DNA from: Fuerstiella sp.
Lineage (GTDB): Bacteria > Planctomycetota > Planctomycetia > Planctomycetales > Planctomycetaceae
Length of the DNA: 64,000 bases
NCBI GenBank assembly: GCA_029245955.1
Contig: JAQWOH010000074.1
Coordinates: 124,001 to 188,000 of the forward strand
Reading direction: 5' to 3'
Shown here: in pieces, positions 1-9,354 of the stretch
Numbering within the stretch: the stretch's first letter is position 1
How the letters are laid out: each line of letters opens with the position of its first letter
Translations under genes and position numbers: made by a program
The notes under the pieces: model-generated
What the model was told of the DNA's origin: nothing
The model's database searches: none
What the model saw: only the letters and a program-made list of their open reading frames with translations

Positions 1-96
1 TTTCCGCCGCGCGGTTTCACCTTTCGAAAACCAATGTCCGCGAACAGAATCCCACAACTGGTGATTTTTGAAAATCACAAAGCAGAAAACGCTTTC

Positions 97-3000
97 ATGG
101 CCCGCAATCGAATGGCACGCATCATGAACTTGTCTCATCTGTTCGCTGCTCTGTCATTGCTTGCGATTCTGCCGTCGCTGGCCGCCGTAAACGCAGACGA
201 AAACAATGCGTCTCAGGCAGTAAGTTTTCACAAACAGGTGAAACCCATTCTGCAGGCGCAATGTCAGGGCTGCCATCAGCCGGCAAAAGCCAGCGGTGAA
301 TACGTTATGACGGATTTCGCAAAGCTGTTCGATGGTGGTGAAAGCGGAGATGCAGCGATTGTCCCCGGTAAGCCGGATGAGAGTTATCTGATTGCACAGA
401 TCACACCGGAAGATGGCGCTGCGTCGATGCCCCCCAAAGGGAAGCCGCTGTCTGATGTTGAGATCGAACTGATTCGTAACTGGGTTGCTCAGGGAGCAAA
501 AGACGACACGCCGGCATCCACCAAGGTGGTTTACAGCCGAGAGAATCCACCACAGTATTCGCTTCCTCCGGTCGTCACGTCAATGAACTATTCGCCGGAC
601 GGGCAACTGCTGGCCGTTGCCGGCTTTAACGAAGTCCTGCTGCACAAAGCAGACGGTTCCGGTATCGTGGATCGATTGATTGGCCTTTCGGAGCGAATTG
701 AGTCAGTCCGGTTTTCGCCGGACGGCACACGCCTGGCTGTAACGGGTGGTCAGCCGGGACGCATGGGAGAAGTACAGGTCTGGGATGTGGACAAACGTGA
801 GTTGCTGCTGTCGCACACCGTAACCTTTGACACGCTTTACGGAGCAAGCTGGTCACCGGATGGTAAACAGATCGCGTTTGGATGTTCGGACAATTCGGTT
901 CGAGCCATCAATGCAGAAACCGGTGATCAGGTCATGTTTCAGGGTGCTCACAGCGACTGGGTTCGCGACACGGTGTTCACGATCGAAAACGAAAGTTCGC
1001 ATGTCGTATCAGTGTCTCGTGACATGACGGTGAAGCTGACTGAAGTGAACACTAACCGCTTTATCGACAACGTCACCTCCATTACCCCTAAGGCGCTCAA
1101 AGGTGGCGTCAACACGATTGTACGACATCCGGAACGCGATGAAATTATCGTGGGCGGTGCTGATGGCGTACCTAAAATCTACCGAGTCTTCCGTATCACA
1201 GCTCGAAAGATCGGCGACGATTCCAATCTAATCAAGCGTCTGAACCCAATGTCCGGTCGAGTGTTCGGTGTCGCCGTGAGCAGCGACGGAACACGAATCG
1301 CAGCGGTCAGTTCGCTGAACGGAAAAGGCGAACTGGCAGTCTACAGCTATGAGTTTGACACGATGCTGCCGGATGACCTGAAGGCCATCAGTGCCAAAAG
1401 AGTGCAACAACGCAAAGCCGATGAACAGAAAAAACTTGACGACCACCGATCAAAAGACATCAAACGAATAGCGGAAGTGAAGCTTGACGAAAGCCCGCTT
1501 TACGCGTTAGCGTTTCACCCGGATAATCGCCAGGTTGCGATCGCCGGCGGCGACGGCACGATCCGACTCATTGCGACCGAAACCGGCAAGCCGATCACGA
1601 CATTTGCCGCCGCTCCTGTGGGAGAATCCAGTCAACAGACCAGGGCAACCGCCGTCGGCGACCTGGTCTGGAGTGATTCGCCACTCATTAAAAAGGGTCA
1701 GCTGCCCGAAGGCGCAACTGTCACAACGTTGACGGCCCACCCGGCATCCGTGACGTTAAGCAATCCGTTCGACTACGCACAACTTCTGGTTTCGGCCACA
1801 CTCAACACCGGTGAAGTCATCGATGTCACGCGGAATGTGGAACTGCAGCATGACGGTGCCGTCGTCAACATTACGGCCTCAGGCTTTGTTAAGGCAAAGG
1901 CCGACGGCCAGGGCAAACTGCTCGTGAAACTCGGCGAACAAGCCGTGGAAGTACCAGTGTCCGTTTCCGGCGTGGCTCAGCCCTTTGTGTCAGACTTCAT
2001 CAAACACGTGAATCCGGTTCTGTCGCGCGTGGGCTGCAATCAGGGAACGTGTCACGGCTCGGCCAAAGGCAAGGCCGGATTTAAGCTGTCGCTGCGTGGC
2101 TACGATCCCATTTTTGATCTGCGGGCCTTCACTGATGACCTTGCCGCTCGCCGAACGAACGTGGCATCGCCCGCTGACAGTTTGATGCTGATGAAGGCAA
2201 CAGGGTTCGTGCCACACGTGGGTGGCCAGGCAATCGCCCCCGACAGCAACTACTACGAAATTGTTCGCAACTGGATCACTTCGGGAGCAAAACTTAACCT
2301 GACGACTCCAAAGGTGACGTCGATTGAAATCACGCCGCAGAACCCCACCATTCAACAACTCGATTCAAAACAGCAGGTTCGCATCGTCGCCACATATGCC
2401 GACGGTTCAATCAGAGACGTCACTCGTGAAGCATTCATCGACAGTGGTAACACTGACGTCGCGGTCACAAATCGCTGGGGGCTGATGACTGCCATGCGTC
2501 GCGGTGAAGCACCGATTCTGGCGAGGTACGAGGGAGCCTATGCAGCGACCACGCTCACAGTGATGGGCAATCGCGATGGCTTTGAGTGGAAGGCGCCGGA
2601 AACATGGGGCGACGTCGATCGATTTGTGGCTGACAAATGGCAGAGGTTGAAGATTCAGCCGTCGGGCTTATGCACTGACGCTGAATTCCTTCGACGCGTC
2701 CACCTGGACCTGACGGGACTGCCGCCAAACGCTGAACATGTGCGAACGTTTCTGGCAGACGAGCGTCCGGCATCGGAGAAACGATCTGAAATTGTGGACA
2801 AGCTGATCGGCACGCCTGAGTTCGTCGATTACTGGACCAACAAATGGGCTGACCTGCTGCAGGTAAATCGCAAGTTTCTGGGCGCAGAGGGTGCCAGTGC
2901 GTTTCGCGACTGGATTCGGACTGAGGTTGACGCCAACACTCCGTACGACGAATTTGTGCGAAAGGTGATTACGGCAGATGGATCAAACAAAGAAAATCCG

Positions 3001-5223
3001 GCTGCTTCGTATTACAAGATCCTGCGGAATCCAGTCGACATCATGGAGAACACCACCCATCTATTTCTTGGAGTGCGATTCAACTGCAACAAGTGCCATG
3101 ACCATCCCTTCGAAAAATGGACGCAGGATCAGTACTACGAAACCGCAGCTTACTTTGCCCGAGTTGGCCTGAAGGCTGATCCGGCCAGTGGCAAGCGAAA
3201 AATCGGAGGCACAGCCGTTGAGGGAGCCAAGCCGTTTTACGAAGTGGTCTTCGAAAAGGACGATGGTGAAGTCACGCACATTCGTACTGCATCCGTCGCC
3301 GCGCCGGTCTTTCCATACGACTGCAAATATGAAACACCGGAAAATGCGAATCGCCGGCACCAACTGGCGGCATGGATTACATCCGCAGACAACCAGTATT
3401 TTGCAAAGAGCTACGTTAACCGATTGTGGGGCTACATGCTGGGTGTCGGCATCATGGAACCAATCGACGACCTGCGAGCTGGCAACCCGCCTACGAATCC
3501 GGAGCTGCTGAAATACCTCACCGATGAATTCATCAGCAGCAAGTTCAACGCACGCCATGTAATGCAACTGATTTGTAAGTCTCGAACCTATCAACTGGCT
3601 CTGGAAACGAATGAATGGAACGAAGACGACGCTCAGAACTACTCTCATGCGATTGCTCGGCGGTTGCCAGCGGAAGTTCTATACGATGCCATTCATCGTG
3701 TTACCGGTGCAAAATCAAAGATCCCGGGCATCCCGGAAGGTACACGAGCTGCTGCCATCCCGGATGCCGGCATCAAGCTTCCCGATGGGTTCCTGGCCAA
3801 CCTGGGACGTCCTGTCCGCGAAAGCGCGTGTGAATGCGAACGTTCCGCCGAACTGCAGTTGGGGCCAATCATGGCACTGATCGGAGGGCCCACGGTCGGT
3901 AACGCGCTGGACGATCCCAACAACGACATCTCACGGCTTGTGAATGAAATCGGGGATGACAATCAGCTGGTTGATGAGTTGTTTGTAAGGATTCTGAATC
4001 GCCCTGCCGCAGAAACGGAAACCCAGGCAGCACTGGCTTCTATGAACGCAATCAATGCCGACAATCAGAAGGTCATTGCGGCTCTGGCAGAACGTGAAGC
4101 ATGGTGGAAGGAAGAACGTCCAAAGCGCGAGGCGACTCGAAGTGCCGCAATTGCGGCAGGCAATGCCGACCTCGCTGCCTATGAACATGAAATCGCCCCG
4201 CGTCGCGCTGCAGAGGAAAAAGTCAGAGTCGATAACCTGGCTAAGGTTCAGGCCGACTTCGACAAATATAAGGCTGAATTGCCTAAGCATGTGGAGACCT
4301 ATCTGACCAAACATAACACGGGCGCAGAATGGTTCCTCCTGGAGCCCGCTTCCCTGGCAGCGCCAAAGGGCATCACTCTGGAACGCCAGGATGACCGGTC
4401 CATCCTGGCGACAGGTAAAGCCAACAATGGTGCCTACACGATTACTGTAAACACGTCACTTAAGGACATCGCGGCTTTTCGAGTTGAAGCATTGACGGTT
4501 CCGGGCAAAAAAGGAAACGGTCCGGGGCTGCCAGAAAATGGAAACTTCGTCGTGACCGAATTTGAAGTTCAGGCCGCACCACTTTCCATGCCGACAGAAT
4601 ACAAGAAGGTTGCGTTGCAGAACGCCAAAGCCGACTTTCTGCAGCCCGGATTCAATGCGGCGCTGGCCATCGATGGCAATGCCGGAAATCAGAATGCCTG
4701 GGCCATCGCCAACGCACTGGGGGTCACTCACTGGGCCACGTTTGAAACCAAGGAGGCGCTTGGTCACGATGGTGGTACGGTGTTGAAATTTGTTATCCAC
4801 CAGAACCATGCCGCTAAGGAGCATTTGCTGGCACGATTTCGAATTTCAGTGACTCAGAAAACATCCCCCGGACTCAGTCTGCCCGAAAGCCTGACTGCGA
4901 TCGCTGCCGCAACACCTGATCAGCGAACGGACGCTCAGAAACAAACGCTCATTGCCTGGTTCGAAAAATCCGACGCCACAGTCCATACGAAGCAAGATGC
5001 GTTGAATGTGGCAAAACAACCATTGCCTCAGGATCCCGGTGTAGCCTCCAGAAAGGAACGGATTGTATTCGTCAGTCAGGAAATCAAGGACGACACCCGA
5101 CTTGTTCGCCTGCGGGAAGATGTCAAATTTAGTGCCAAACAGGTGGCATCGCAACGTCTGACAGCAGCTCAGGATCTGGCATGGGCGCTGATCAATAACC
5201 CGGCTTTTCTGTTTAACCATTAA
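97..5223 (+). CDS. Giant exported PSCyt / WD40 / DUF1549 / DUF1553 protein
   Basis: Very large planctomycete protein, about 1708 residues from the ATG at 97. That start, or the ATG at 124, puts a hydrophobic leader (LFAALSLLAILPSLAA) at the N-terminus; the longer frame from 34 adds a non-leader stretch. Order seen: a haem-type CQGCH site in a planctomycete cytochrome C domain, WD40-like repeats (about residues 160-540) with SPDG turns, a bacterial Ig-like segment, a CNQGTCHG site, DUF1549 (from about 830) with CNKCHDHPF, and DUF1553. DUF1553 is split by roughly 350 residues containing a charged coiled-coil stretch and a discoidin-like region before the family-typical end (WALINNPAFLFNH). A DUF1501 gene follows, the usual partner. 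Role is unknown; proposed roles of these periplasmic proteins in polymer breakdown or electron transfer are inference. Confidence 0.9.
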   Translation: MARNRMARIMNLSHLFAALSLLAILPSLAAVNADENNASQAVSFHKQVKPILQAQCQGCHQPAKASGEYVMTDFAKLFDGGESGDAAIVPGKPDESYLIAQITPEDGAASMPPKGKPLSDVEIELIRNWVAQGAKDDTPASTKVVYSRENPPQYSLPPVVTSMNYSPDGQLLAVAGFNEVLLHKADGSGIVDRLIGLSERIESVRFSPDGTRLAVTGGQPGRMGEVQVWDVDKRELLLSHTVTFDTLYGASWSPDGKQIAFGCSDNSVRAINAETGDQVMFQGAHSDWVRDTVFTIENESSHVVSVSRDMTVKLTEVNTNRFIDNVTSITPKALKGGVNTIVRHPERDEIIVGGADGVPKIYRVFRITARKIGDDSNLIKRLNPMSGRVFGVAVSSDGTRIAAVSSLNGKGELAVYSYEFDTMLPDDLKAISAKRVQQRKADEQKKLDDHRSKDIKRIAEVKLDESPLYALAFHPDNRQVAIAGGDGTIRLIATETGKPITTFAAAPVGESSQQTRATAVGDLVWSDSPLIKKGQLPEGATVTTLTAHPASVTLSNPFDYAQLLVSATLNTGEVIDVTRNVELQHDGAVVNITASGFVKAKADGQGKLLVKLGEQAVEVPVSVSGVAQPFVSDFIKHVNPVLSRVGCNQGTCHGSAKGKAGFKLSLRGYDPIFDLRAFTDDLAARRTNVASPADSLMLMKATGFVPHVGGQAIAPDSNYYEIVRNWITSGAKLNLTTPKVTSIEITPQNPTIQQLDSKQQVRIVATYADGSIRDVTREAFIDSGNTDVAVTNRWGLMTAMRRGEAPILARYEGAYAATTLTVMGNRDGFEWKAPETWGDVDRFVADKWQRLKIQPSGLCTDAEFLRRVHLDLTGLPPNAEHVRTFLADERPASEKRSEIVDKLIGTPEFVDYWTNKWADLLQVNRKFLGAEGASAFRDWIRTEVDANTPYDEFVRKVITADGSNKENPAASYYKILRNPVDIMENTTHLFLGVRFNCNKCHDHPFEKWTQDQYYETAAYFARVGLKADPASGKRKIGGTAVEGAKPFYEVVFEKDDGEVTHIRTASVAAPVFPYDCKYETPENANRRHQLAAWITSADNQYFAKSYVNRLWGYMLGVGIMEPIDDLRAGNPPTNPELLKYLTDEFISSKFNARHVMQLICKSRTYQLALETNEWNEDDAQNYSHAIARRLPAEVLYDAIHRVTGAKSKIPGIPEGTRAAAIPDAGIKLPDGFLANLGRPVRESACECERSAELQLGPIMALIGGPTVGNALDDPNNDISRLVNEIGDDNQLVDELFVRILNRPAAETETQAALASMNAINADNQKVIAALAEREAWWKEERPKREATRSAAIAAGNADLAAYEHEIAPRRAAEEKVRVDNLAKVQADFDKYKAELPKHVETYLTKHNTGAEWFLLEPASLAAPKGITLERQDDRSILATGKANNGAYTITVNTSLKDIAAFRVEALTVPGKKGNGPGLPENGNFVVTEFEVQAAPLSMPTEYKKVALQNAKADFLQPGFNAALAIDGNAGNQNAWAIANALGVTHWATFETKEALGHDGGTVLKFVIHQNHAAKEHLLARFRISVTQKTSPGLSLPESLTAIAAATPDQRTDAQKQTLIAWFEKSDATVHTKQDALNVAKQPLPQDPGVASRKERIVFVSQEIKDDTRLVRLREDVKFSAKQVASQRLTAAQDLAWALINNPAFLFNH

Positions 5224-5253
5224 TCCTTCGGTAGTCGATTTGAAGACCAGAAC

Positions 5254-5283
5254 TTCCTGTCAGAACTTCGCGTCAGACAGGAA
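5254..5283. other. Hairpin between the PSCyt giant and DUF1501
   Basis: An 8-base perfect inverted repeat (TTCCTGTC and GACAGGAA) with a 14-base loop lies about 30 bases after the stop of the upstream gene. It has no T tract, so it may be a weak terminator or mRNA-end structure. It precedes a separate promoter for the next gene. Confidence 0.4.
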
Positions 5284-5324
5284 AACTACATAAATGAACG
5301 GATTTGTAGTACACTTAATGGACT

Positions 5325-5354
5325 TTGATTAACATTCAGAGCCCTTGGTATAAT
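5325..5354 (+). promoter_or_regulatory. Sigma-70-like promoter of the DUF1501 gene
   Basis: TTGATT at 5325-5330, an 18-base spacer and a consensus TATAAT at 5349-5354. Transcription would start near 5361 and give a short leader to the ATG at 5384. This suggests the DUF1501 gene can be expressed separately from the giant gene upstream. Confidence 0.55.
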
Positions 5355-5383
5355 ACGCAGGGCTCGTCCACAGGAACCAAATT

Positions 5384-6859
5384 ATGTTGCACATCAAAGG
5401 TGAAGCTGGCACGGATGTTTGTGATAAGGCTGTCGGCCGAACGCGGCGCAACGTGCTGCAGGTTGGTGGTTCAAGCATGTTGGGGCTGTCACTGGCCAAC
5501 ATGCTGAAGCTGCAGTCCGCCAGTGCTTCCAACAAAGCCGACATATCCGGTGGCCCGGGCTGGGGCAAGGCCAAGAGCATCATCATGTGCTATCTGCAGG
5601 GAGGTCCGTCGCACCTTGACCTTTGGGACCCGAAGGAAAATGTGCCGGATAACGTGCAGAGTGTCTTCACCAACATCTCCACGAAACTGCCGGGCGTCCA
5701 GTTTACGGAGAACCTGCCTAAGCTGGCTCAGGTGAACGACAAGTTCACAATGATCCGTTCGATGAGTTACACGCCAAATGGCTTGTTCAATCATACGGCG
5801 GCCATCTATCAGATGATGACCGGTTACACGACGGATAAAGTCAGCCCGTCCGGACAACTGGAGCCACCGAGCCCTAAGGATTTTCCGAACTTCGGTTCCA
5901 ATATCGTGCGTCTGCGTCCACTGGAAGTCCCAATGCTTCCGTTTGTGATGCTACCTCGACCGCTGCAGGAAAGTAACGTTGTCGGCAAAGGGGGAACGGC
6001 GGGATTCCTGGGCAAAGCCTACGATCCATACACGCTGTACCCAACCGGTGATGACATGGACATGAAGAAGATGACTCGCATTAAGGTCGACGACCTGAAG
6101 CTGCGACCGGAAGTCTTCTCAACACGTCTCAATCGTCGAGCCAACCTGAGAAATACCATCAACGCAGGCATGCCGACAATCGACAAGGCGGTCAAGAACC
6201 TGAACCTGAACCAGTACTACGAACGAGCACTGGATCTGATCGTTTCCGGTCGTGCTCGAGAGGCATTCGACCTGGCTGCCGAAAACCATGCGATGCGTGA
6301 AAAGTACGGACGCAATACGTTTGGTGATTCCTGTCTGCTGGCTCGACGTCTGGTCGAAGCAGGGACGCGAGTCGTCGAAGTCGTCTGGCCGAAGGTTGCC
6401 AATTCCGATAATCACTCGTGGGACCACCACGTGGGCCTGTCCAAGCGAATGAAGACGCAGTCCGGCCCGATGCTGGATGGCGCCGTTTCAGGGCTGATTT
6501 CAGACCTTGATGAACGAGGCATGCTGGACGAAACGCTGGTCGTTGTGATCGGCGAGTTCGGACGTAGCCCTCAGCGTGGCGTTAGTACCAGCGGGAACAA
6601 CAACAACGACGATGGTCGCGATCACTGGCCATATTGCTACACCGGCATCATGGCCGGTGCCGGTGTAAAACGGGGCAATGTTCACGGCAAGTCCGACAAA
6701 ACAGCTTCGGCTCCGCTGGAGGATCCTGTACATCCCCAGGAAGTCCTGGCATCGATTTACCACTCGTTTGGCATTGCCCCGGAAACCATCGTGTACAACC
6801 ACCTGAAACAGCCGCGAGAACTGGTTAAGGCGGAAGCTGTGAATTCGTTTTTCGCGTGA
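5384..6859 (+). CDS. DUF1501 family exported protein (copy 1)
   Basis: A 491-residue DUF1501 protein, a sulfatase/alkaline-phosphatase-fold family expanded in planctomycetes. The N-terminus has a twin-arginine-like motif ([11 protein letters not shown]) followed by a hydrophobic stretch, suggesting export by Tat. Family landmarks are [15 protein letters not shown] near residue 70, [12 protein letters not shown], and the C-terminal [10 protein letters not shown] and [11 protein letters not shown] motifs that contribute metal-site-like residues. It follows a DUF1549/DUF1553 gene by 160 bases, the common pairing in this phylum. The substrate is unknown. It has its own promoter and a strong downstream terminator. 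Confidence 0.9.
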   Translation: MLHIKGEAGTDVCDKAVGRTRRNVLQVGGSSMLGLSLANMLKLQSASASNKADISGGPGWGKAKSIIMCYLQGGPSHLDLWDPKENVPDNVQSVFTNISTKLPGVQFTENLPKLAQVNDKFTMIRSMSYTPNGLFNHTAAIYQMMTGYTTDKVSPSGQLEPPSPKDFPNFGSNIVRLRPLEVPMLPFVMLPRPLQESNVVGKGGTAGFLGKAYDPYTLYPTGDDMDMKKMTRIKVDDLKLRPEVFSTRLNRRANLRNTINAGMPTIDKAVKNLNLNQYYERALDLIVSGRAREAFDLAAENHAMREKYGRNTFGDSCLLARRLVEAGTRVVEVVWPKVANSDNHSWDHHVGLSKRMKTQSGPMLDGAVSGLISDLDERGMLDETLVVVIGEFGRSPQRGVSTSGNNNNDDGRDHWPYCYTGIMAGAGVKRGNVHGKSDKTASAPLEDPVHPQEVLASIYHSFGIAPETIVYNHLKQPRELVKAEAVNSFFA

Positions 6860-6887
6860 ACGTGCCTGCTGATCCGCGCCGAATTCT

Positions 6888-6929
6888 CAGCCTCGCGGAG
6901 CAACTGCTCTGCGGGGCTGTTTTCGTTTC
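6888..6929 (+). terminator. Rho-independent terminator after DUF1501
   Basis: A 15-base stem (arms 6888-6902 and 6905-6919, with two G-T pairs) and a two-base loop, followed by GTTTTCGTTT. It lies about 30 bases after the DUF1501 stop and is a convincing intrinsic terminator. Confidence 0.75.
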
Positions 6930-7049
6930 TGGCATTCAGTTTCGTTCGATTGATCAATCCCGGTATGTCGTTGCGTAACACGTCCGCTGGCGATAACCTG
7001 CAGCCAACATTTACAACCGCTGATCTCTGTTTCACACTTGAGGAAATCC

Positions 7050-7205
7050 ATGACCGGCTATACGGTTCACACTGGCACATCCAAGAAGTTCGTCTCTGGC
7101 TGGGACCGCGTTTTTTCCGGTGACGACACATCTGCGGAAACAAGAAAGCCAAAGGCTCGAAAAAAACAGAAGGCTGCCAAGAAAAGTAAGAAGACGAAGA
7201 AATAG
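7050..7205 (+). CDS. Small lysine-rich basic protein
   Basis: A 51-codon reading frame, ATG at 7050 and TAG at 7203-7205, preceded by a good ribosome-binding site (GAGGAA, 5 bases before the ATG). The first half is ordered-looking (YTVHTGTSKKFVSGWDRVF). The second half is almost entirely Lys, Ala, Arg and Ser (KPKARKKQKAAKKSKKTKK). From memory, planctomycete genomes carry similar tiny proteins with a YTVHTG-type start and a basic tail, but I could not check this. The basic tail suggests nucleic-acid or ribosome binding; this is inference. It is convergent with the PPC gene. Confidence 0.65.
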   Translation: MTGYTVHTGTSKKFVSGWDRVFSGDDTSAETRKPKARKKQKAAKKSKKTKK

Positions 7206-7263
7206 ACGGATTAATAAGGACCGGAAGCCCGCACGAACAGGTTTTTGCGGCCGTACCCGACTC

Positions 7264-9000
7264 TCACTCTTTCGCTGCGGCGTCCCCGTTCTGTTCAGTC
7301 GATGCATTTTCTTCGGCCGAGGCGGCGATCACTGTCAACCAGACGCTGCTGGTGGTTGTTGTTGAGTTCTGAATGGGCGACACAGCGGTCACGGCCGGCT
7401 TGGATTCTTCGGGCGTACAGACAATCCTGATTGGGTCCGAGAACGCGGCCGCAGCCTCGCTTCCGATGATCTTCAATGTCACCTCTTTTGCGGAATCGCC
7501 GTCCTTTTCTGAATGCATGGTTTCGCAGGTAACACCTTCAGGCAGGCCCTCGATTGCCACGGCAATCTTCTCTGCAAACCCCTTGTCGCGAGCAATGGTC
7601 ACCGGAATTTCCAGCGGCTTATCAGCAGTCAGCACAAATGTGTTGCTTTTCAGAGTCGCCTTGAATGAGAGGGTCGTTTCTGTGCACGTAAGCACATAGA
7701 CGAACCTGGCACCACCAGAATCGAATCGGTCCGTCACTGAAACAGTGTAGATCCCATCCGCCGGAACATTCACCTGTGCTGCTGAGTCCAGATCCGCGCG
7801 ACTCACGTCATCCGCTTCCTTCAAAACTTTGCCGTCTTCCGCTGTTAACTTCAGCACAGGATCCAGCAGCGAATACATGGACCGTGCCTGTGCTCGAAAC
7901 GTCAGCTTCTGTCCTTTCGTGGCCACGAACTGATGTGTGTCCGTTTCGCCAGAAGCCGCAATAACGCCGGTCACAGAAGACGGTATCTGCAGTTGTTGCG
8001 GATCACTGGATTCAGCGACGCTCACGTGATTGACGGCAGTAACACTTGCTGGCAGTGCCAGACCGTCAGAGAGAATGAATGCCGTCTGTTGAAATTTCGG
8101 GATATGAAAGATTCTCTGATCCTCGGCAAGATTCCAGCCATGAACGGACACTTTAGCACCGTTGTCGGCATTGACGACCGCAGGGACTGTGTGATCAATC
8201 ACGGGCCCTGTTGTCATCGTCAGGCGATAAACATATGTCGCTGCACCTGCCAGCCTGATCGTGCTGTTGGGCGTTGATGGAAATGCGAACGTGCGCACGA
8301 AATATGTGCCTTCTGCGGGGGCATCAAACGCCAGTTGCGGATCAAAACCGTGGTCATCATCATTCTGCGCAACAACTGTTCCCGCGGCGTCCAGCAACTG
8401 AAGCACGGCATCCATTGGAGAACCCAGATCACGGTTCGCCAGTACAGAAACGATGAGCGTTTGACCGGCCTTGAGGGATACCGCGAATGTATCCACCGCA
8501 CCGGATGTTTCCAGAACCCCGTTCACCGTGGCATGAGGCAGTTGCACCGTCTGTGCTTCGCCAGGCTTGTTATTCGGTTCCGTTTCCGCAACCTCATTGA
8601 TCAGCCCTACAATGAAAGGCTTCAGATCGGTGGCGCCATGTTCATTGTGGAACCGCAGCCAGTGCAGGCCCGGCGTCGCGTCGTCAGGTACAGTAATGGT
8701 TACAGTATCCTGTTTTTCTGAAAATGAAAACGCCAGCTGCCCAAGGCCTGACCAAACCTGAACGGGACCATCTCCGGGTTTTCCGGTCACCTTTGACTCG
8801 ACTGCTGTTCCGCGCTGGCCCCCCGGCGGAAACAGACGCTCAATCTGCGGAGGCTCGGCGGCAACAGTTATTGAACACATCAGGAATGCCGCAGTCACTC
8901 CACGAACCAGAACAGCCCGTGGCCGGATGTTATTAATAGAAGTTTGCGGCGATGACAGTGAACGACGATCGCTTGTCTTTTCTGTAAATACCATTTGCAA
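7264..9000 (-). CDS. Exported protein with two pre-peptidase C-terminal (PPC) domains
   Basis: 578 residues with a hydrophobic signal-like segment around residues 32-48 ending TVAAE. Either ATG at 9000 or 8994 could start it, or a later start closer to the signal. The N-terminal part has an Ig-like start (PPQIERLFPPGGQRGT). Two PPC-type beta-sandwich domains follow, near residues 135-235 (ETEPNNKPGEAQTV, DTFAVSLKAGQTL) and 330-430 (DTHQFVATKGQKL, GIYTVSVTDRF), with Ig-like sequence at the C-terminus (EIPVTIARDKGF). No protease catalytic domain is present, so this is a PPC-only surface or periplasmic protein of the type common in planctomycetes. Function unknown. Confidence 0.8.
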   Translation of the reverse strand: MQMVFTEKTSDRRSLSSPQTSINNIRPRAVLVRGVTAAFLMCSITVAAEPPQIERLFPPGGQRGTAVESKVTGKPGDGPVQVWSGLGQLAFSFSEKQDTVTITVPDDATPGLHWLRFHNEHGATDLKPFIVGLINEVAETEPNNKPGEAQTVQLPHATVNGVLETSGAVDTFAVSLKAGQTLIVSVLANRDLGSPMDAVLQLLDAAGTVVAQNDDDHGFDPQLAFDAPAEGTYFVRTFAFPSTPNSTIRLAGAATYVYRLTMTTGPVIDHTVPAVVNADNGAKVSVHGWNLAEDQRIFHIPKFQQTAFILSDGLALPASVTAVNHVSVAESSDPQQLQIPSSVTGVIAASGETDTHQFVATKGQKLTFRAQARSMYSLLDPVLKLTAEDGKVLKEADDVSRADLDSAAQVNVPADGIYTVSVTDRFDSGGARFVYVLTCTETTLSFKATLKSNTFVLTADKPLEIPVTIARDKGFAEKIAVAIEGLPEGVTCETMHSEKDGDSAKEVTLKIIGSEAAAAFSDPIRIVCTPEESKPAVTAVSPIQNSTTTTSSVWLTVIAASAEENASTEQNGDAAAKE

Positions 9001-9354
9001 TTCTGCCAGCCATGTCTTGAGTGGTCTGATTCAGTCCGGATGGACAAGCGGCCGGCCCTGATCAGCGTCGATCAACCATTGCCACCAATGAACTTCGTCA
9101 TTCCTGTTTCCGGAATATCGTAATCATCTCCCAAGACGCCACTGCACGCGACAGACACGTGCCAGGTTCGCCTGTGATTTCAAAGAATACGACGCGGCCA
9201 CCGGACGGAACGGATGTAAGGATCGATTCGGACAATCCACGCAGGTCAACAGCCCCCATCAAGCATCGGCGGCTCGATGATGAGTTGCCTGCAGCCGCCA
9301 TGTCGCTTAGGCTTTGTGCGTCGGTCAAATATTCGTTTTATTGGAAACGTCACT
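9001..9354. other. Divergent intergenic region without a gene
   Basis: 354 bases between the minus-strand PPC gene and the plus-strand sulfatase. The open frames here are short and lack family features. Promoters for both flanking genes should lie here, but no clear -35/-10 pair stood out. Confidence 0.5.

Noticed and set aside
3061-3648. 195-residue minus-strand frame inside the giant gene
   Set aside because: It lies opposite the well-supported DUF1549/DUF1553 coding frame and shows no motif of its own.
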